Part shown: positions 12,656-23,789 of the stretch, piece after piece | Layout of the letters: every line of letters starts with the position of its first letter | How positions within the stretch are numbered: the first letter of the stretch is position 1 | Assembly: GCA_027563935.2 (NCBI GenBank) | Contig: CM050451.1 | Location: 101,645,565-101,709,564 of the forward strand | Length of the DNA stretch: 64,000 nt | Direction: 5' to 3' | Source of the DNA: Costus lasius | Taxonomy: Eukaryota; Streptophyta; Magnoliopsida; Zingiberales; Costaceae | Translations under genes and position numbers: made by a program | The notes under the pieces: model-generated | Told to the model about the DNA's origin: nothing | The model's input: the letters and a program-made list of their open reading frames with translations, nothing else | Databases searched by the model: none

Positions 12656-13257
12656 TGACCAGTCGTTTCCAAAGTAATCCAGGTATGGCGCACTGGATTG
12701 CAGTCAAGAACATTTTAAAATATCTGCGGAGGACCAAAGATATGTTCTTGATATATGGTGGTCAGGAAGAACTCAGTATTGAAGGATATACTGACGCTTC
12801 GTTCCAGTCTGACCAGGATGATTTCCGATCGCAATCAGGCTATGTTTTTAGCTTGAATGGTGGAGCAGTGGTGTGGAAGAGTTTCAAACAGTCAACTGTT
12901 GCTGATTCCACAATAGAAGCCGAGTATGTTGCAGCCTCGGAAGCATCCAAGGAGGCAGTGTGGATTCGTAAGTTCGTGAGAGAACTTGGTGTCGTTCCTT
13001 CGAGTGCAGATCCTTTGGTTATCTTCTGTGATAACACTGGAGCAATCGCACAAGCAAAGGAACCACGGTCGCACCAGAAGTCCAAACACATACAGAGACG
13101 GTTTCACTTGATCAGGGAGATCATAGATCGTGGCGAGATCAAAATCTGCAAGGTTCATACAGATGACAATCTGGAAGACCCGCTTACCAAGCCTCTGGCG
13201 CAGCAGAAGCATTAGAAGCACTGTAATAATATGGGTTTGAGATTTCTCAACCATTAG
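12656..13257 (+). pseudogene. Cop5: RNase H end of copia pol
   Basis: Homology to Cop10 pol begins at TGACCAGTCG (12656) and runs through RNase H: YTDASFQSD, STIEAEYVAAS, CDNTGAIAQAKEP, HIQRRFHLIREI. It ends GLRFLNH with a stop at 13255-13257. An in-frame TAG replaces GAG at 13213-13215. Gag, protease, integrase and RT are gone, deleted between 12642 and 12656. This is a non-functional fragment that still has its purine tract and 3' LTR. Confidence 0.92.
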
Positions 13258-13277
13258 ATTAAGTGCAAGTGGGAGAT

Positions 13278-14968
13278 TGTTGGGGTATGCCCTTAAGCCT
13301 AATGTTTGAGGCCTTGGGATTGTATCAGTATCATGTAATAAACTCTTGTGTTTATAAAGGCATGGTTGTTATTCAGTTTGTTACCTTGTCTGCTGTAATA
13401 AGTGTACTTCTGAATAATGTCTCAAAGCTGTTCAGCTAGGCTGACATGCTATATGTCCTTAGTCGATGTATCTTGGTGAACATGAGACAGCCTTGATATG
13501 GTTAAGACTAATATGTGTTCTAATCTTATAGGATGCTTCGAGCATGGAATAAGATGTAGACTCATGGGTACATTGGATGTACTGGACAGACCCTACTAGG
13601 ATATTCAATTGCTTGTCACAATGTGAATAATCCTTGTTTGCACCAAGTGGCACATGTCCTCTGACTTGAGATCATTTGTGTTTCTAAATGATGATTGTCA
13701 TTGTTTTGAGGTAGTTCAATATCATTTGAAACATAATGATTATAGACTATCTTGGATGGTGAGCTTGAGTCAGGTTAGGGCACTAGTGATAGATAAAGGA
13801 TTGCCGTCTCCTTGTTTAAGGAGTGTGATGTTCTAAAGGGCCCCCCTTGATGAGATGATTGAGAAAGTGTATGGCCATACCCAGATGACTGTGTTCATCT
13901 GATCTAATCATGCTCATCATATTGGAGTTACAGGCTTGACATGCTTATCCAATAAGAACATCTAGTGGCAAAGGAAACATGTATGCCTTGTGAAGTGGAT
14001 TCACACTTGTGCTGTGGTTTGGGTGTAGTCTTGGAAGACTCTTTCCTTTATATCGGGAGACAGTGATGTGTTGCTAGATACCCCTCACTGATCGTGATAA
14101 CGTGAGTTATCGTTACCGACATTTAAAGGAAACCCTTAGGGTCGCACAATTTGATGATATGGCTTACTTAAGTCAGATCGTGTGGACTGAATTGTTTGAG
14201 TTCAGTTTAAAGGGATTTAAACTCTGATTGTAAGTGAGATCTGGTTTGATCATGTTTGATTGATTAGGGCTTGAGATCGGTAAGCTTCGATCGAGAGTAT
14301 TGATGCTAGATCGGTGAGATCGGGAGCATCCAGAGATGAACGGTTAGATCTTGAACCATTTGGTTCAGAGAAATCTAGACCATGGCTTGGGCAATTTTGA
14401 TTTGGTCTTTGAACCAAATTGAGTTGGGTCAATTAGATTGAACCGGTTCAAGACAATGAACGCATGGTTCAATCTTGAAGCGTTATTGTCGGTTATGAAG
14501 ATGTGGGCGCATGCTCTTCATGGCTTGCTATTTTTGGTAAGTCTTCATGCGCCACCTCTTGTGAACGCCAATACGTTTTTGACGCTTACTCTCGACGCTC
14601 TCTCTTGGTGAAAAAAACTTCCTTCACGTCTTGGAGAGGTCTCGGCCAAGTGGGAGAAGACATCTCATCCCTTTGATTCGATCAAAGACCCTTGAAGCAC
14701 CTTGCTAGCACAAGGATCTCAAGGAGTAGGCGGCATCACCTTGTGTGCGCACCATTTGGAGGAGTTTCATTCGAATCTCTTCTTCCTTGACGCCATCCAA
14801 CACATGGCTTCGGTATGATCTTCTTTCGATCTTCATGCTTCTTAAAAGTTGATCATATGAATGTATAGCATCCGATCCTCATGAAACCCTACTTCCGCTG
14901 CTAAAACATAAGAATAAGGTTGCTTGCGCCACCTTAGGGTTTCGCTCCCCCTTGAAGGGGACCCAACA
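13278..14968 (+). repeat. Cop5: 3' LTR
   Basis: 1691 bp, TGTTGGGGTATGCCC...GGGGACCCAACA. It contains the GNRA hairpin at 14096-14111 (GATAAC, GTGA, GTTATC), the palindrome GTATGGCCATAC near 13869, the GCTAGC hairpin near 14700 and the terminal CCCCTT/AAGGGG hairpin about 10 bp from its end. It is followed by Cop6 leader sequence, so the element sat in that leader. TGGAT at 14969-14973 is the likely target copy. Confidence 0.9.
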
Positions 14969-16243
14969 TGGATATCTGTTAATGGACCGTTGTAAGGTAG
15001 TAGGGCACATAAGGAAACAAAATTGATGCCATGGGTTTTTTCAAAAATTATAAAATTTTATTTCTATTTGGATCACATATTGTACATGTTTTACATGATG
15101 CAATGAATGTTTATTTAATCTTATGTGGGCTGCCCTATTTTGTATGCTGTGCTGGGGCCTGCGAGCCTGGAAATTAATATATTTGGTGTGATCTGCGAGT
15201 CACATTTGAATTATTTGAATGTATAATTGACCTGCGTGTCAAACCATGTCTAGATAGTTTTTAAAATGTAATTTGATCAGACATGAGCACATAGCACATA
15301 TGGCAGAAGCGTTTGCAACAATTGGCTTCACTAGGTGGGTGGTCTAGAGTTCGACTCTAGAACAAGCGAATTCTGTCTGGTGGGCGCATTTAGGCTGCAG
15401 ATGGCGTTTGGCCTGGGCTGGGCCGGATGAGGTACAAGAGTCCCATAAAAAGCTCAAGTGAAGACTTTTGTCAAACTAGGGTTTTACTTAAGTTTTTTAT
15501 TTTTATGGGCGTTTACCACATAAGATAATTGTGCTTTCTATTTACTGTTTTAAGTAGTATTAGCACATGTATGTTTTATTCTTCTGCTATCACTATAGGC
15601 TTTGCATGATAGTAAGAAGATAAAAGACCGATAAAATCCAACGTCAATATCAAGCTTTCGATTGCCTTCTGACGCGAAACCTCACTGTTCTGACTATCGT
15701 TGGGGCCGTGTTGTACCCACTCAGTGGGCACGCCTAGCTATCTTCAGACGGTGCGAGATTACACCTACATGCTACAGAGAAGGGATTTATCGCTTCTTGT
15801 TGCTCAGCATAGCATGTGGTGGTCCAGGAAGTAGGTCAGGTCAGCTTGACCATATAGGCTACATGTTGAGCATATGATAGTTATATGGAGGCAGCCATCT
15901 GAGCAATCAGAGATTGTGTTGTACCAACTCAGTTGGCACAGTCTTCTGGATTGCCTAGATGAAGGGGAATCGCACGGGTTGGCGATTGGCATGGATTGCC
16001 TACTAGTGATTAGTGCTTGGGCTCTCTGTGCATCTTATCTTGCCTGAGCGAGACGCGGAGATCAAGTATGAAATCTAGATCCCATCTCACTAAAAGATTT
16101 TACTCTTTCGGGCTGTTTTATTGGATTTTCAGTCAGATAAAATAGTGAGAAAAGAATCACTCTTAAAGTCCTGAAATGATTCTAACATGGATGCTGACCT
16201 TGTTGTTCTTGTAATGTTGTAGATTCCTGCAGCAACGAACACC
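14969..16243 (+). other. Cop6: 5' leader (partial)
   Basis: Non-coding leader of a plus-strand copia element, homologous to about 42780-43953 in Cop10. It holds both leader hairpins. Hairpin A is at 15707-15732 (CGTG/CACG, bulge TTGTA, CCCAC/GTGGG, loop TCA). Hairpin B is at 15911-15944, where the outer stem AGATTGTG/CACAGTCT keeps one position as a U-G pair. The Cop6 LTR and primer site are left of Cop5 and outside the window. Short ORFs here look like chance. Confidence 0.85.
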
Positions 16244-16765
16244 ACAGGGCTCAACTTGCGATCCATATTGGAAAAAGAGAAGTTTGTTGGGCCAAACTTC
16301 TCAGACTGGTACAGACAGCTAAGGATTGTCCTCAAAGCTGAGAGGAAGCTGTACGTCCATGAGTCGGCAATGCCAGCTCAACCCGCTGCGAACGCCACAA
16401 GGGCGGTTAAAGATGCTTATGAAAAGCACGTCAGTGATAGCACTGATGTCGCTTGCCTTATGCTTGCGTCAATGACGCCCGATCTCCAGCGTCAGCATGA
16501 GGATTTGTCTGCTATTGATATTATAGCAAATCTGAAATTGCTGTATGCTGCACAGGCAAGGACAGAACGCTATAACTTGACGAAACTTTTCTTTCATAGC
16601 AAGTTGGCTGAAGGGAGTCCAGTGGGAGCTCACGTACTCAAGATGATTGGGTACAAAGAAGCTCTAGAGAAACTGGGTCATACCATCAATCAAGAACTTG
16701 TTGTAGACATCATCTTGCAGTCTCTTCCGGCTTCTTTCGATGCGTTCATTATTAATTTCAATATG
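16244..16765 (+). pseudogene. Cop6: 5' part of copia gag, split by J
   Basis: The frame encodes the first 174 or so residues of Gag, the particle protein (EKFVGPNFSDWYRQLRIVLKAE..., then RTERYNLTKLFFHSKLAEG). Where Cop10 has ATG, this copy has ACA (16244), so the normal start is lost. Divergence from Cop3, Cop7 and Cop10 is higher here (YRQLRIV, HESAMPAQ), so this is one of the older copies. The frame is cut at FNM by the J insertion, after ATATG (16761-16765), which is the likely target duplicate. The zinc knuckle and the rest lie beyond the nest, outside the window. Confidence 0.92.
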
Positions 16766-17316
16766 TGTTAGGGAATGCCGGGTGTAATTTAAAATTTTGC
16801 AGTCCCAGGACGCAGCGGAAGAAGCATTACACCCGAAACACATTCCGGTCCCAAGGATCCATGCGAGAGAGAAGACACAAGGATGTGATAGAGATATACC
16901 TCTTTTGCTTGTCTAGTTGTCGAAGCTATGTTGAAGGCGCCCAATTGTTCACCCTCCACAAGTATCCACGCGTCGACTCCTTGATCGTTGCTCCCTTCCA
17001 CGCTTGGTGCTAGCCTCGGGAAGAGAATCGAGCCTTAGGGTTCCTTCACTCTTCTTGCGCCACCTCCAAGGTTCATGCGCCAAGTGCAAGGAAGATGCCG
17101 CCAACTCCTTATCCTGTTTACTCCAAGAGAAGAGGAAGAATAAGAGCTTCGGCTTTGAGGAAGATTGAGAGGAGGTCACGCCACCAAGTTCTTCTTCAAG
17201 TCTCGCCAAGAGGAGAGGGAGAAGAAGACTTGCGGCTACTTGTAGGAAGAAGGGTTGCACCACTTTGTTGTTGTCGCCCCTTGCCCCTCTATGCTTGTTC
17301 ATGTCTCCAAGTGATC
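16766..17316. repeat. J: end of an unrelated or distant LTR
   Basis: The block begins TGTTAGGGAATG exactly where Cop6 gag is broken and ends where the Cop7 LTR starts. It has a 10-bp perfect inverted repeat, CGGGTGTAAT at 16779-16788 and ATTACACCCG at 16826-16835. Loose likenesses to minus-oriented copia LTR ends (GCGGAAG, then a GTGCTAGC-like motif near 17008) suggest a 3' LTR of a distant copia in minus orientation, but homology is weak. No coding domain is visible. ORFs of 70-117 codons here have no recognisable motifs. Confidence 0.5.
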
Positions 17317-18509
17317 TGAAGGGTCCCCTAAAACAAGGGGGGCCGAAACCCTAAGGGGGGCGCATATCAATAATTTCGCAAGGAAGCTAGGGTTTCTTAT
17401 GGATCTTATGCATGTCATATGATCAACATCAAAACTTGTAAAGATGAGAAGGTATTCATACCATAGCCATCTCTTGGATGGTGCCTTGGAAGAAGAGATC
17501 AAAAGGGGTCTCCTCCACAAGATGCGCACACAAGATGAGAATTAGCTTTCTTCTTGTTGCTCCTTGTGCTAGCAAGGATCTCCAAGTGCTCTTGTCGCGT
17601 GAAGGAGATGAGTGATCATCTTGGCGTGGATGAACTCCTTCCTCTTCTCGTCAAGTCACACCACACCGAAAGAGAGGCGTTGCGTTGAGAAGAGAGACAA
17701 GCGTTCCCATCCAAAGTGAAGCGTTGAGAAACCATTTCCGAAACCCCCACTTCCAAAAATGGTAAGTCATCACTTCAACCGTTCATGTCTTGTGAACCAA
17801 TCCAAAACGCCAAACCAATTGAACCATGCGTTCACATATGTGAACTGGTTCAATTGAATTTGGACCAATTGCAATTAGCTCAAAGACCAAATCGAACCAA
17901 GCCAAGCCATGGTCTAAATCTCATATAAACCATGAAGGTTCGAGATCTAACCGTACATCTCTTGATGCTTTTGATCTCAACGATCTAGCATCAACACTCT
18001 CGATCAAAGCTTACCGATCTCAAGCCCTAATCAATCAAACATGATCAGACCAGATCTCACTTACAATCAGAGTTTAAACTCCTTTAAACTGAACCAAAAC
18101 AATTCAGTCCTCACGATCTGATTCAAGTAAGCCATATCATAAAATTGTGCGACCCTGAGGGTTTCCTTTAAACGTCGGTAACGATAACTTACGTTATCAC
18201 GATCAGTGAGGGGTATCTAGCAACACATCACTGTCTCCCAATATAAAGGAAAGAGTCTTCCAAGACTACACCCAAAACATAGCACAAGTGTGAATCCACT
18301 TCACAAGGCATACATGTTTCCTTTGCCACTGGATGTTCTTATTGGACAAGCGGGTCAAGCTTGTAACTCCAATATGATGAGCATGATTAGATCAGATGAA
18401 CATAGTCATCTGGGTATGGCCATACACTTTCTCAATCATCTCATCCAGGGGGGCCCCTTTAGAACATCACTCTCCTAAACATGGAGATGGCAATCCTTTA
18501 TCTATCACT
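17317..18509 (-). repeat. Cop7: 3' LTR, truncated (minus)
   Basis: On the plus strand it opens TGAAGGGTCCCC and matches the copia LTRs up to TATCACTA near 18509. The remaining roughly 500 bp toward the TGTTGGGG end are missing. It is a pair with the LTR at 23319-23789 (same opening and about seven differences over about 470 bp by eye). It holds the GNRA hairpin at 18183-18198 (minus strand GATAAC, GTAA, GTTATC). The flank TGATC (17312-17316) is the probable target copy. Confidence 0.88.
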
Positions 18510-18526
18510 AGAACATCACTCTCCTA
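18461..18526. other. Deletion junction with duplicated filler in Cop7
   Basis: The 17 bases AGAACATCACTCTCCTA occur at 18461-18477 and again at 18510-18526. The second copy bridges LTR sequence (ending CACTA) and pol sequence (CTCCTAGATCTTTCATC). The junction removed the RNase H region and part of the LTR. A filler copied from a site 49 bp away points to repair by strand invasion and micro-homology. Confidence 0.8.
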
Positions 18527-21518
18527 GATCTTTCATCTGGAAACATTTCCTTAACCATGCCTTAACCGCATGCATTTCAGGAATGTCATTTCCAATGATT
18601 AAGATATCATCGACGTAGAGGACTAGGAAAGTAATCACGCTCCCACTAAACCTCTTATACACACACGGGTCATCGTCGTTCTTGATGAAATCAAATTCGC
18701 TAATTGATTCATCAAAACGAATATTCCAGCTTCTAGATGCTTGCTTAAGTCCATAAATGGACTTCTTTAACTTGCATATTTTATGACGGTCTGATGGATT
18801 AGTGAAACCTTCAGGTTGTGTCATATACACATCCTCATCCAGTTTTCCATTAAGGAAAGCCGTTTTCACATCCATTTGCCAGATCTCATAATCGTAATAT
18901 GCTGCTATCGCGAAAAGAATCCGAATAGACTTGAACATGGCTACAGGAGAGAAAGTTTCATCATAATCTATCCCGTAGATTTGTTTGAAAGCTTTCGCAA
19001 CTAGCCTGCCTTTATAGGTAACTACGTTACCATCCATGTCAATCTTTTTCTTGAAGATCCATTTACAGCCTATAGGGATTACTCCCTGAGGCGGATCAAC
19101 CAAATCCAAGACTTGGTTATCTGACATGGAGTCCATCTTGGCTCGCATAGCTTCAAGCCATCTAGCTGACTCCGGTCCACTGACCGCATCCGCATAAGTA
19201 AGGGGTTCATCATTATCAATGATGTAGACTCCATCATAGCGCTCAGGCTGTCGACGGATCCTTCCCGATCTTCGCGGTTCCCGTGATATCTGAGCCTCAG
19301 GTTGTTCAGTAACCTGTTCTACCGGCTCAGGCTCATCCAATTGAACTTGACTACTTTGTCCTTCTTCTGAATTCTCATCCAGCTTTATTTCTCTCCCACT
19401 GGCTTCTTGCAGAAGAAATTCCTTCTCAAGAAATATTGCCGTCCGAGCAACAAATACCTTGTTCTCTTTGGGATCGTAGAAATAATAACCCTTAGTTTCC
19501 TTAGGGTAACCGACAAAGATACATTTCTCAGATCTGCTCTCCAGTTTCCCAGAGGCGAGCTTTTTGACATAAGCCTCGCAACCCCAGATCTTTATAAATG
19601 TCAAGTTAGGCTGTTTCCCATACCATAACTCATATGGCGTCTTTGAAACTGCTTTGGATGGCACTCGGTTTAGTACCTTTGCAGCTGTTTCCAGTGCAAA
19701 TCCCCAAAAGGAGTAAGGTAGAGTAGCCTGACTCATCATAGAATGAACCATATCCAGTAAGGTTCTATTCCTCCTCTCAGACACACCATTCCATTGCGGT
19801 GTTCCTGGCGGAGTGAGCTGTGAGATAATCCCACACTCCTTCAGATAGTCAGTAAACTCTCGACTTAGGTATTCTCCACCTCGATCAGAACGAAGTGCCT
19901 TGATATTTCGGCCTAGCTGATTCTGTACTTCATTCTTGAACTCTTTGAACTTGTCAAAAGATTCACTCTTATGTCTCATTAGATAGACATATCCATACCT
20001 ACTGAAATCATCAGTAAAGGTAATGAAGTATTGATAGCCACCTCTGGCATGTTTACTAAATGGCCCACACACATCACTGTGTATAAGGTCAAGTAAACCT
20101 GAAGCCCTTTGACCTTTATTGGAAAAAGGAGACTTCGTCATTTTACCCATTAAACAAGCTTTGCATGTATCAATTTCCTCATAGGAGAATGATCCCAGCA
20201 GTCCATGGTCATGCAACCGCTTAATGCGCTTCTTGTTAATATGGCCTAAACGACTATGCCATAGCAAGGTGCTTTCATCAGCATACTTGGCTTTCTTATT
20301 ATCAATATTTTGTATAGAATATTCCATGTCCAACATGAATAACCCATTGTTAATTGAACCAGTAGCATAAACAATATTATCAAGAGAAAGTACACACTTT
20401 GAAATCTTGCATTCAAAGGAAAACCCTTTCCTGACAAGAGCAGGAATAGAGATAATATACTGGGTAATGCTAGGAACAAAATAACAATTGTTTAATTCTA
20501 ATACAAGTCCAGATGGTAATGAGATGTAATATTCCCCTACAGCAACAGCAGCAACCCGTGCCCCGTTTCCAACTCGTAGGTCCACCTCATGCTGTCCCAC
20601 CTGTCTTCTTCTCCTGAGTTCCTGTACATTTGAACAAATGTGAACTCCACATGCAGTGTCCAACACCCATGAAATAGAAGAAGAGGATATCATGACTTCA
20701 GTCACAAATATACCTGAGCCAGAAGCGATGCTTCCCTTCTTGTCTCCTTGGAGCGCTTTACAGTCCTTTTTCCAGTGACCCAGCTGGCCACAGTGGAAAC
20801 ACCTGTTGTCCTTTGACCGCTTCACCTTTTGTTTCAGAGCCTTGTTGTAGTTCTTGACTGGGGCTTTGCCCCTCTTCCCCTTCTTCTTGTTCCTTGAAGG
20901 AACCATTAAGACAGAGGTTGAAGGATTTCCCTTCAGAGTCTCCTCAGTAGTTAAGAGCATATTCAGCAACTCTGCCGGGGTACAGTCGATTTTGTTCAAA
21001 TTAAAGTTAATAATGAACGCATCGAAAGAGGCCGGGAGAGACTGCAGAATAATGTCTACAGCAAGCTCCTGATTGATGGTATACCCCAGTTTCTCTAGAG
21101 CCTCTTTGTGCCCAATCATCTTGAGCACGTGAGCTCCCACTGGGCTCCCTTCAGCCAGTTTGCTCTGAAAGAAAAGCTTGGTCAAATTATAGCGTTCAGT
21201 CCTTGCCTGTGCAGCATACAGCATCTTGAGGTTTGCTATAATTTCTATAGCAGACATATCCTCATGCTGACGCTGCAGCGGTGGCGTCATAGACGCTAGC
21301 ATCAGGCAAGCGACATCAATGCTATCATTGACATGCTTTTCATAGGCATCCCGAACCGCCCTTGCGGCGTTCGGAGCGGGTTGCGGCGGTATAGCCGTCT
21401 CGAGGACATACAGTTTCCTCTCAGCCTTAAGAACAATCTTAAGGTGTCCGTACCAGTCTGAGAAGTTTGGGCCAGCAAACTTCTCCCTTTCCAGTAGGGA
21501 TCGCACATTGAAGCTCAT
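18520..21518 (-). pseudogene. Cop7: copia gag-pol truncated in RT
   Basis: One open frame of about 1000 codons starts with ATG at 21518 (MSFNVRSLLEREKF). It has gag with the zinc knuckle CFHCGQLGHWKKDC, protease VLDTACGVHIC, the pre-integrase LLWHSRLGHINKKRI, the integrase triad (HSDVCG, RSDRGGEY, NGVSERRNR) and RT through YVDDILIIGN. It ends at FQMKDLGE, right after the RT core, because a deletion joins it to the LTR. RNase H, needed to remove the RNA template, is missing. No stops occur in the retained part, so the deletion, not point decay, disabled it. It may still encode Gag, protease and integrase. Confidence 0.95.
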
Positions 21519-23318
21519 GGTGTTCGTTGCTGCAGGAATCTACAACAATGCAAGAACAGCAAGGTCAGTATCAATGTTTAAAATCAATCCAGGACTTAAG
21601 AAAGATTCTTTTCTCACTATTTTATCTGACTGAAAAATCCATTAAAACAGTCCGAAAGAGTAACACTCTTTTAGTGAGATGGGATCCAGATTTCATACTT
21701 GGTCTCCGCGTCCCGCTCAGGCGAGATAAGATGCACAGAGAGTACAAGCACTAATCTCTGGTAGGCAGTCCCTACCAATCGCCAACCCGTGCGATTCCCC
21801 TTCATCTGGGCAATCCAGCAGACTGTGCCAACTGAGTTGGTACAACACATTCTCTGATCCCACAGATGGCTGCCTCCATATAGCTAACATATGCCCCATA
21901 TGTAGCCTACATGGTCAAGCTGACCTGACCTACTCCCTGGACCACCACGTGCTATGCTGAGCAACGAGAAGCGATAAATCCCTTCTCTGTAACACGCAGG
22001 TGAAATCACACACCGTCTGAAGATAGATGGGCGTGCCCACTGAGTGGGTACAACACGGCCCCAACGATAGTCAGAACAGTGAGGTTTCGCGTCAGAAGGC
22101 TTACGTGCTTGATATTTTAGCGTTGGATTTTAACGGTCCTTTTATCTTCTTAACTATCATGCATATCCTATGGTGATAGCAGAAGATAAATAAATCATGC
22201 AATTCTATTTATTTGAACAATAAAAGAAAGCATGAAGATCTTATGTGGTAAACGCCCAATAAGCCTAGGTAAGACCTTAAGATAACTTAAGTCTTCATAG
22301 CTCTTCATGAGTCATTTGCATCTCATCTGGCCCAACCCAGGGCCCTAGCGCTCAGTGCAGCTCAGGTGCGCCCACCAGGTGAATGCGCCTGTCCTAGGGT
22401 CTAACCCTAGACTTCCCACCTGGATAAGCCTTTGCTGCATGCGCCTCTGCCATGTGTGCTTTGAACTCTTGTCTGATTAAAATACATTTTAATCTATCTA
22501 GACAAGATTGACTCGCAAGTCAATTATATAATAAATTAATTAAAAATGTGATGCGCAGATCACAATAATATTAATTTACAATTTACCAGGCTCGCAGGCC
22601 CCAACACAGCACACATTAAAGGGCAACCCACATAAGATGAAATAAACAAGCATCATGGCATCATCCAATCAACATGTGATCCATTACAAAGAAAATAAAA
22701 TTTTGAAAAACCCATTGGCATCAATTTTACTTTTCTTATGTTCCCTACATCCTTACAACGGTCCATTGATAGGGATCCACTCATCATGTCTAGTTAGATC
22801 CATGCCCTTGCATGCACCAAGGGCTGAACAACCATCATGAGTTCTGGCAAGCGGGTGTGACCCCGAGCCTAACTCATGTGTGTTCATTCGTTGTCTCAAC
22901 CAGACCTCGCTACACGCCTGTGATGCAATCGACCTATAGCCACCTCGTGCTTGCGCACAGGTGCCATCTGGTCGATCCATCTAGGCTGTCAGATGGTCTG
23001 ATCAGACTGGTTGGATCTGCACTAGATGATGCTTTCAACCCTATCAACCCGTCTAAGGGTTTATAGCAGGCGCAAATATAGATCTAGGTGATAGGCGCGC
23101 AAGATGTAGTTTTGTTCAAAACAACTTCAACAAGCGCAACAAAATAAGAAGCTTTCAACTAAGTTAACATGCGCAACTAGATAGAAGCTTGTATCTAAGG
23201 TAACATGCGCAAACTTAATGAAACTTTCATATAGATCTATAACATGTATTAGCATACACGGATCACAACAAGCAAAAGCAATCATATGAACATGCGAAAA
23301 CCATGCTCTGATACCAAT
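21519..23318 (-). other. Cop7: complete 5' leader with primer-binding site
   Basis: About 1.8 kb of non-coding leader on the minus strand. Hairpin B is at 21820-21853 (one mismatch in the outer stem, AGAATGTG/CACAGTCT) and hairpin A at 22032-22057. CCATCT/AGATGG lies near 22977-22996. The primer-binding site is at 23305-23316 (plus-strand GCTCTGATACCA). No ORF in the leader resembles a known protein. Confidence 0.87.
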
Positions 23319-23789
23319 TGAAGGGTCCCCTAAAACAAGGGGGGCCGAAACCCTAAGGGGGGCGCATATCAATAATTTCACAAGGAAGCTAGGGTTTCTT
23401 ATGGATCTTATGCATGTCATATGATCAACATCAAAACTTGTAAAGATGAGAAGGTATTCATACCATAGCCATCTCTTGGATGGTGCCTTGGAAGAAGAGA
23501 TCGAAAGGGGTCTCCTCCACAAGATGCGCACACAAGATGAGAATTAGCTTTCTTCTTGATGCTCCTTGTGCTAGCAAGGATCTCCAAGTGCTCTTGTCGC
23601 GTGAAGGAGATGAGTGATCATCTTGGCGTGGATGAACTCCTTCCTCTTCTCGTCAAGTCACACCACACCGAAAGAGAGGCGTTGCGTTGAGAAGAGAGAC
23701 AAGCGTTCCCATCCAAAGTGAGCGTTGGGAAACCATTTCCGAAACCCCCACTTCCAAAAATGGTAAGTCATCACTTCAAGCATTCATGT
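23319..23789 (-). repeat. Cop7: 5' LTR, first part only
   Basis: It opens TGAAGGGTCCCC on the plus strand next to the primer site. After 471 bp it is interrupted by the Cop8 LTR. The rest should lie beyond Cop8 and outside the window. CATGT at 23785-23789 is the probable target copy of Cop8. Confidence 0.9.

Noticed and set aside
15000..15660. Host gene or promoter in the Cop6 leader
   Set aside because: The stretch aligns by eye with the leaders of Cop7, Cop9 and Cop10 and has no coding signal.
16949..17302. 117-codon ORF on the minus strand in J
   Set aside because: Low-complexity Ser/Leu/Glu-rich translation without motif; J is a non-coding LTR-like block.
22655..23066. Small ORFs in the Cop7 leader (and matching ones at 2207 and 50469)
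   Set aside because: They overlap the structured leader; similarity between copies is that of the DNA, with no sign of protein constraint.
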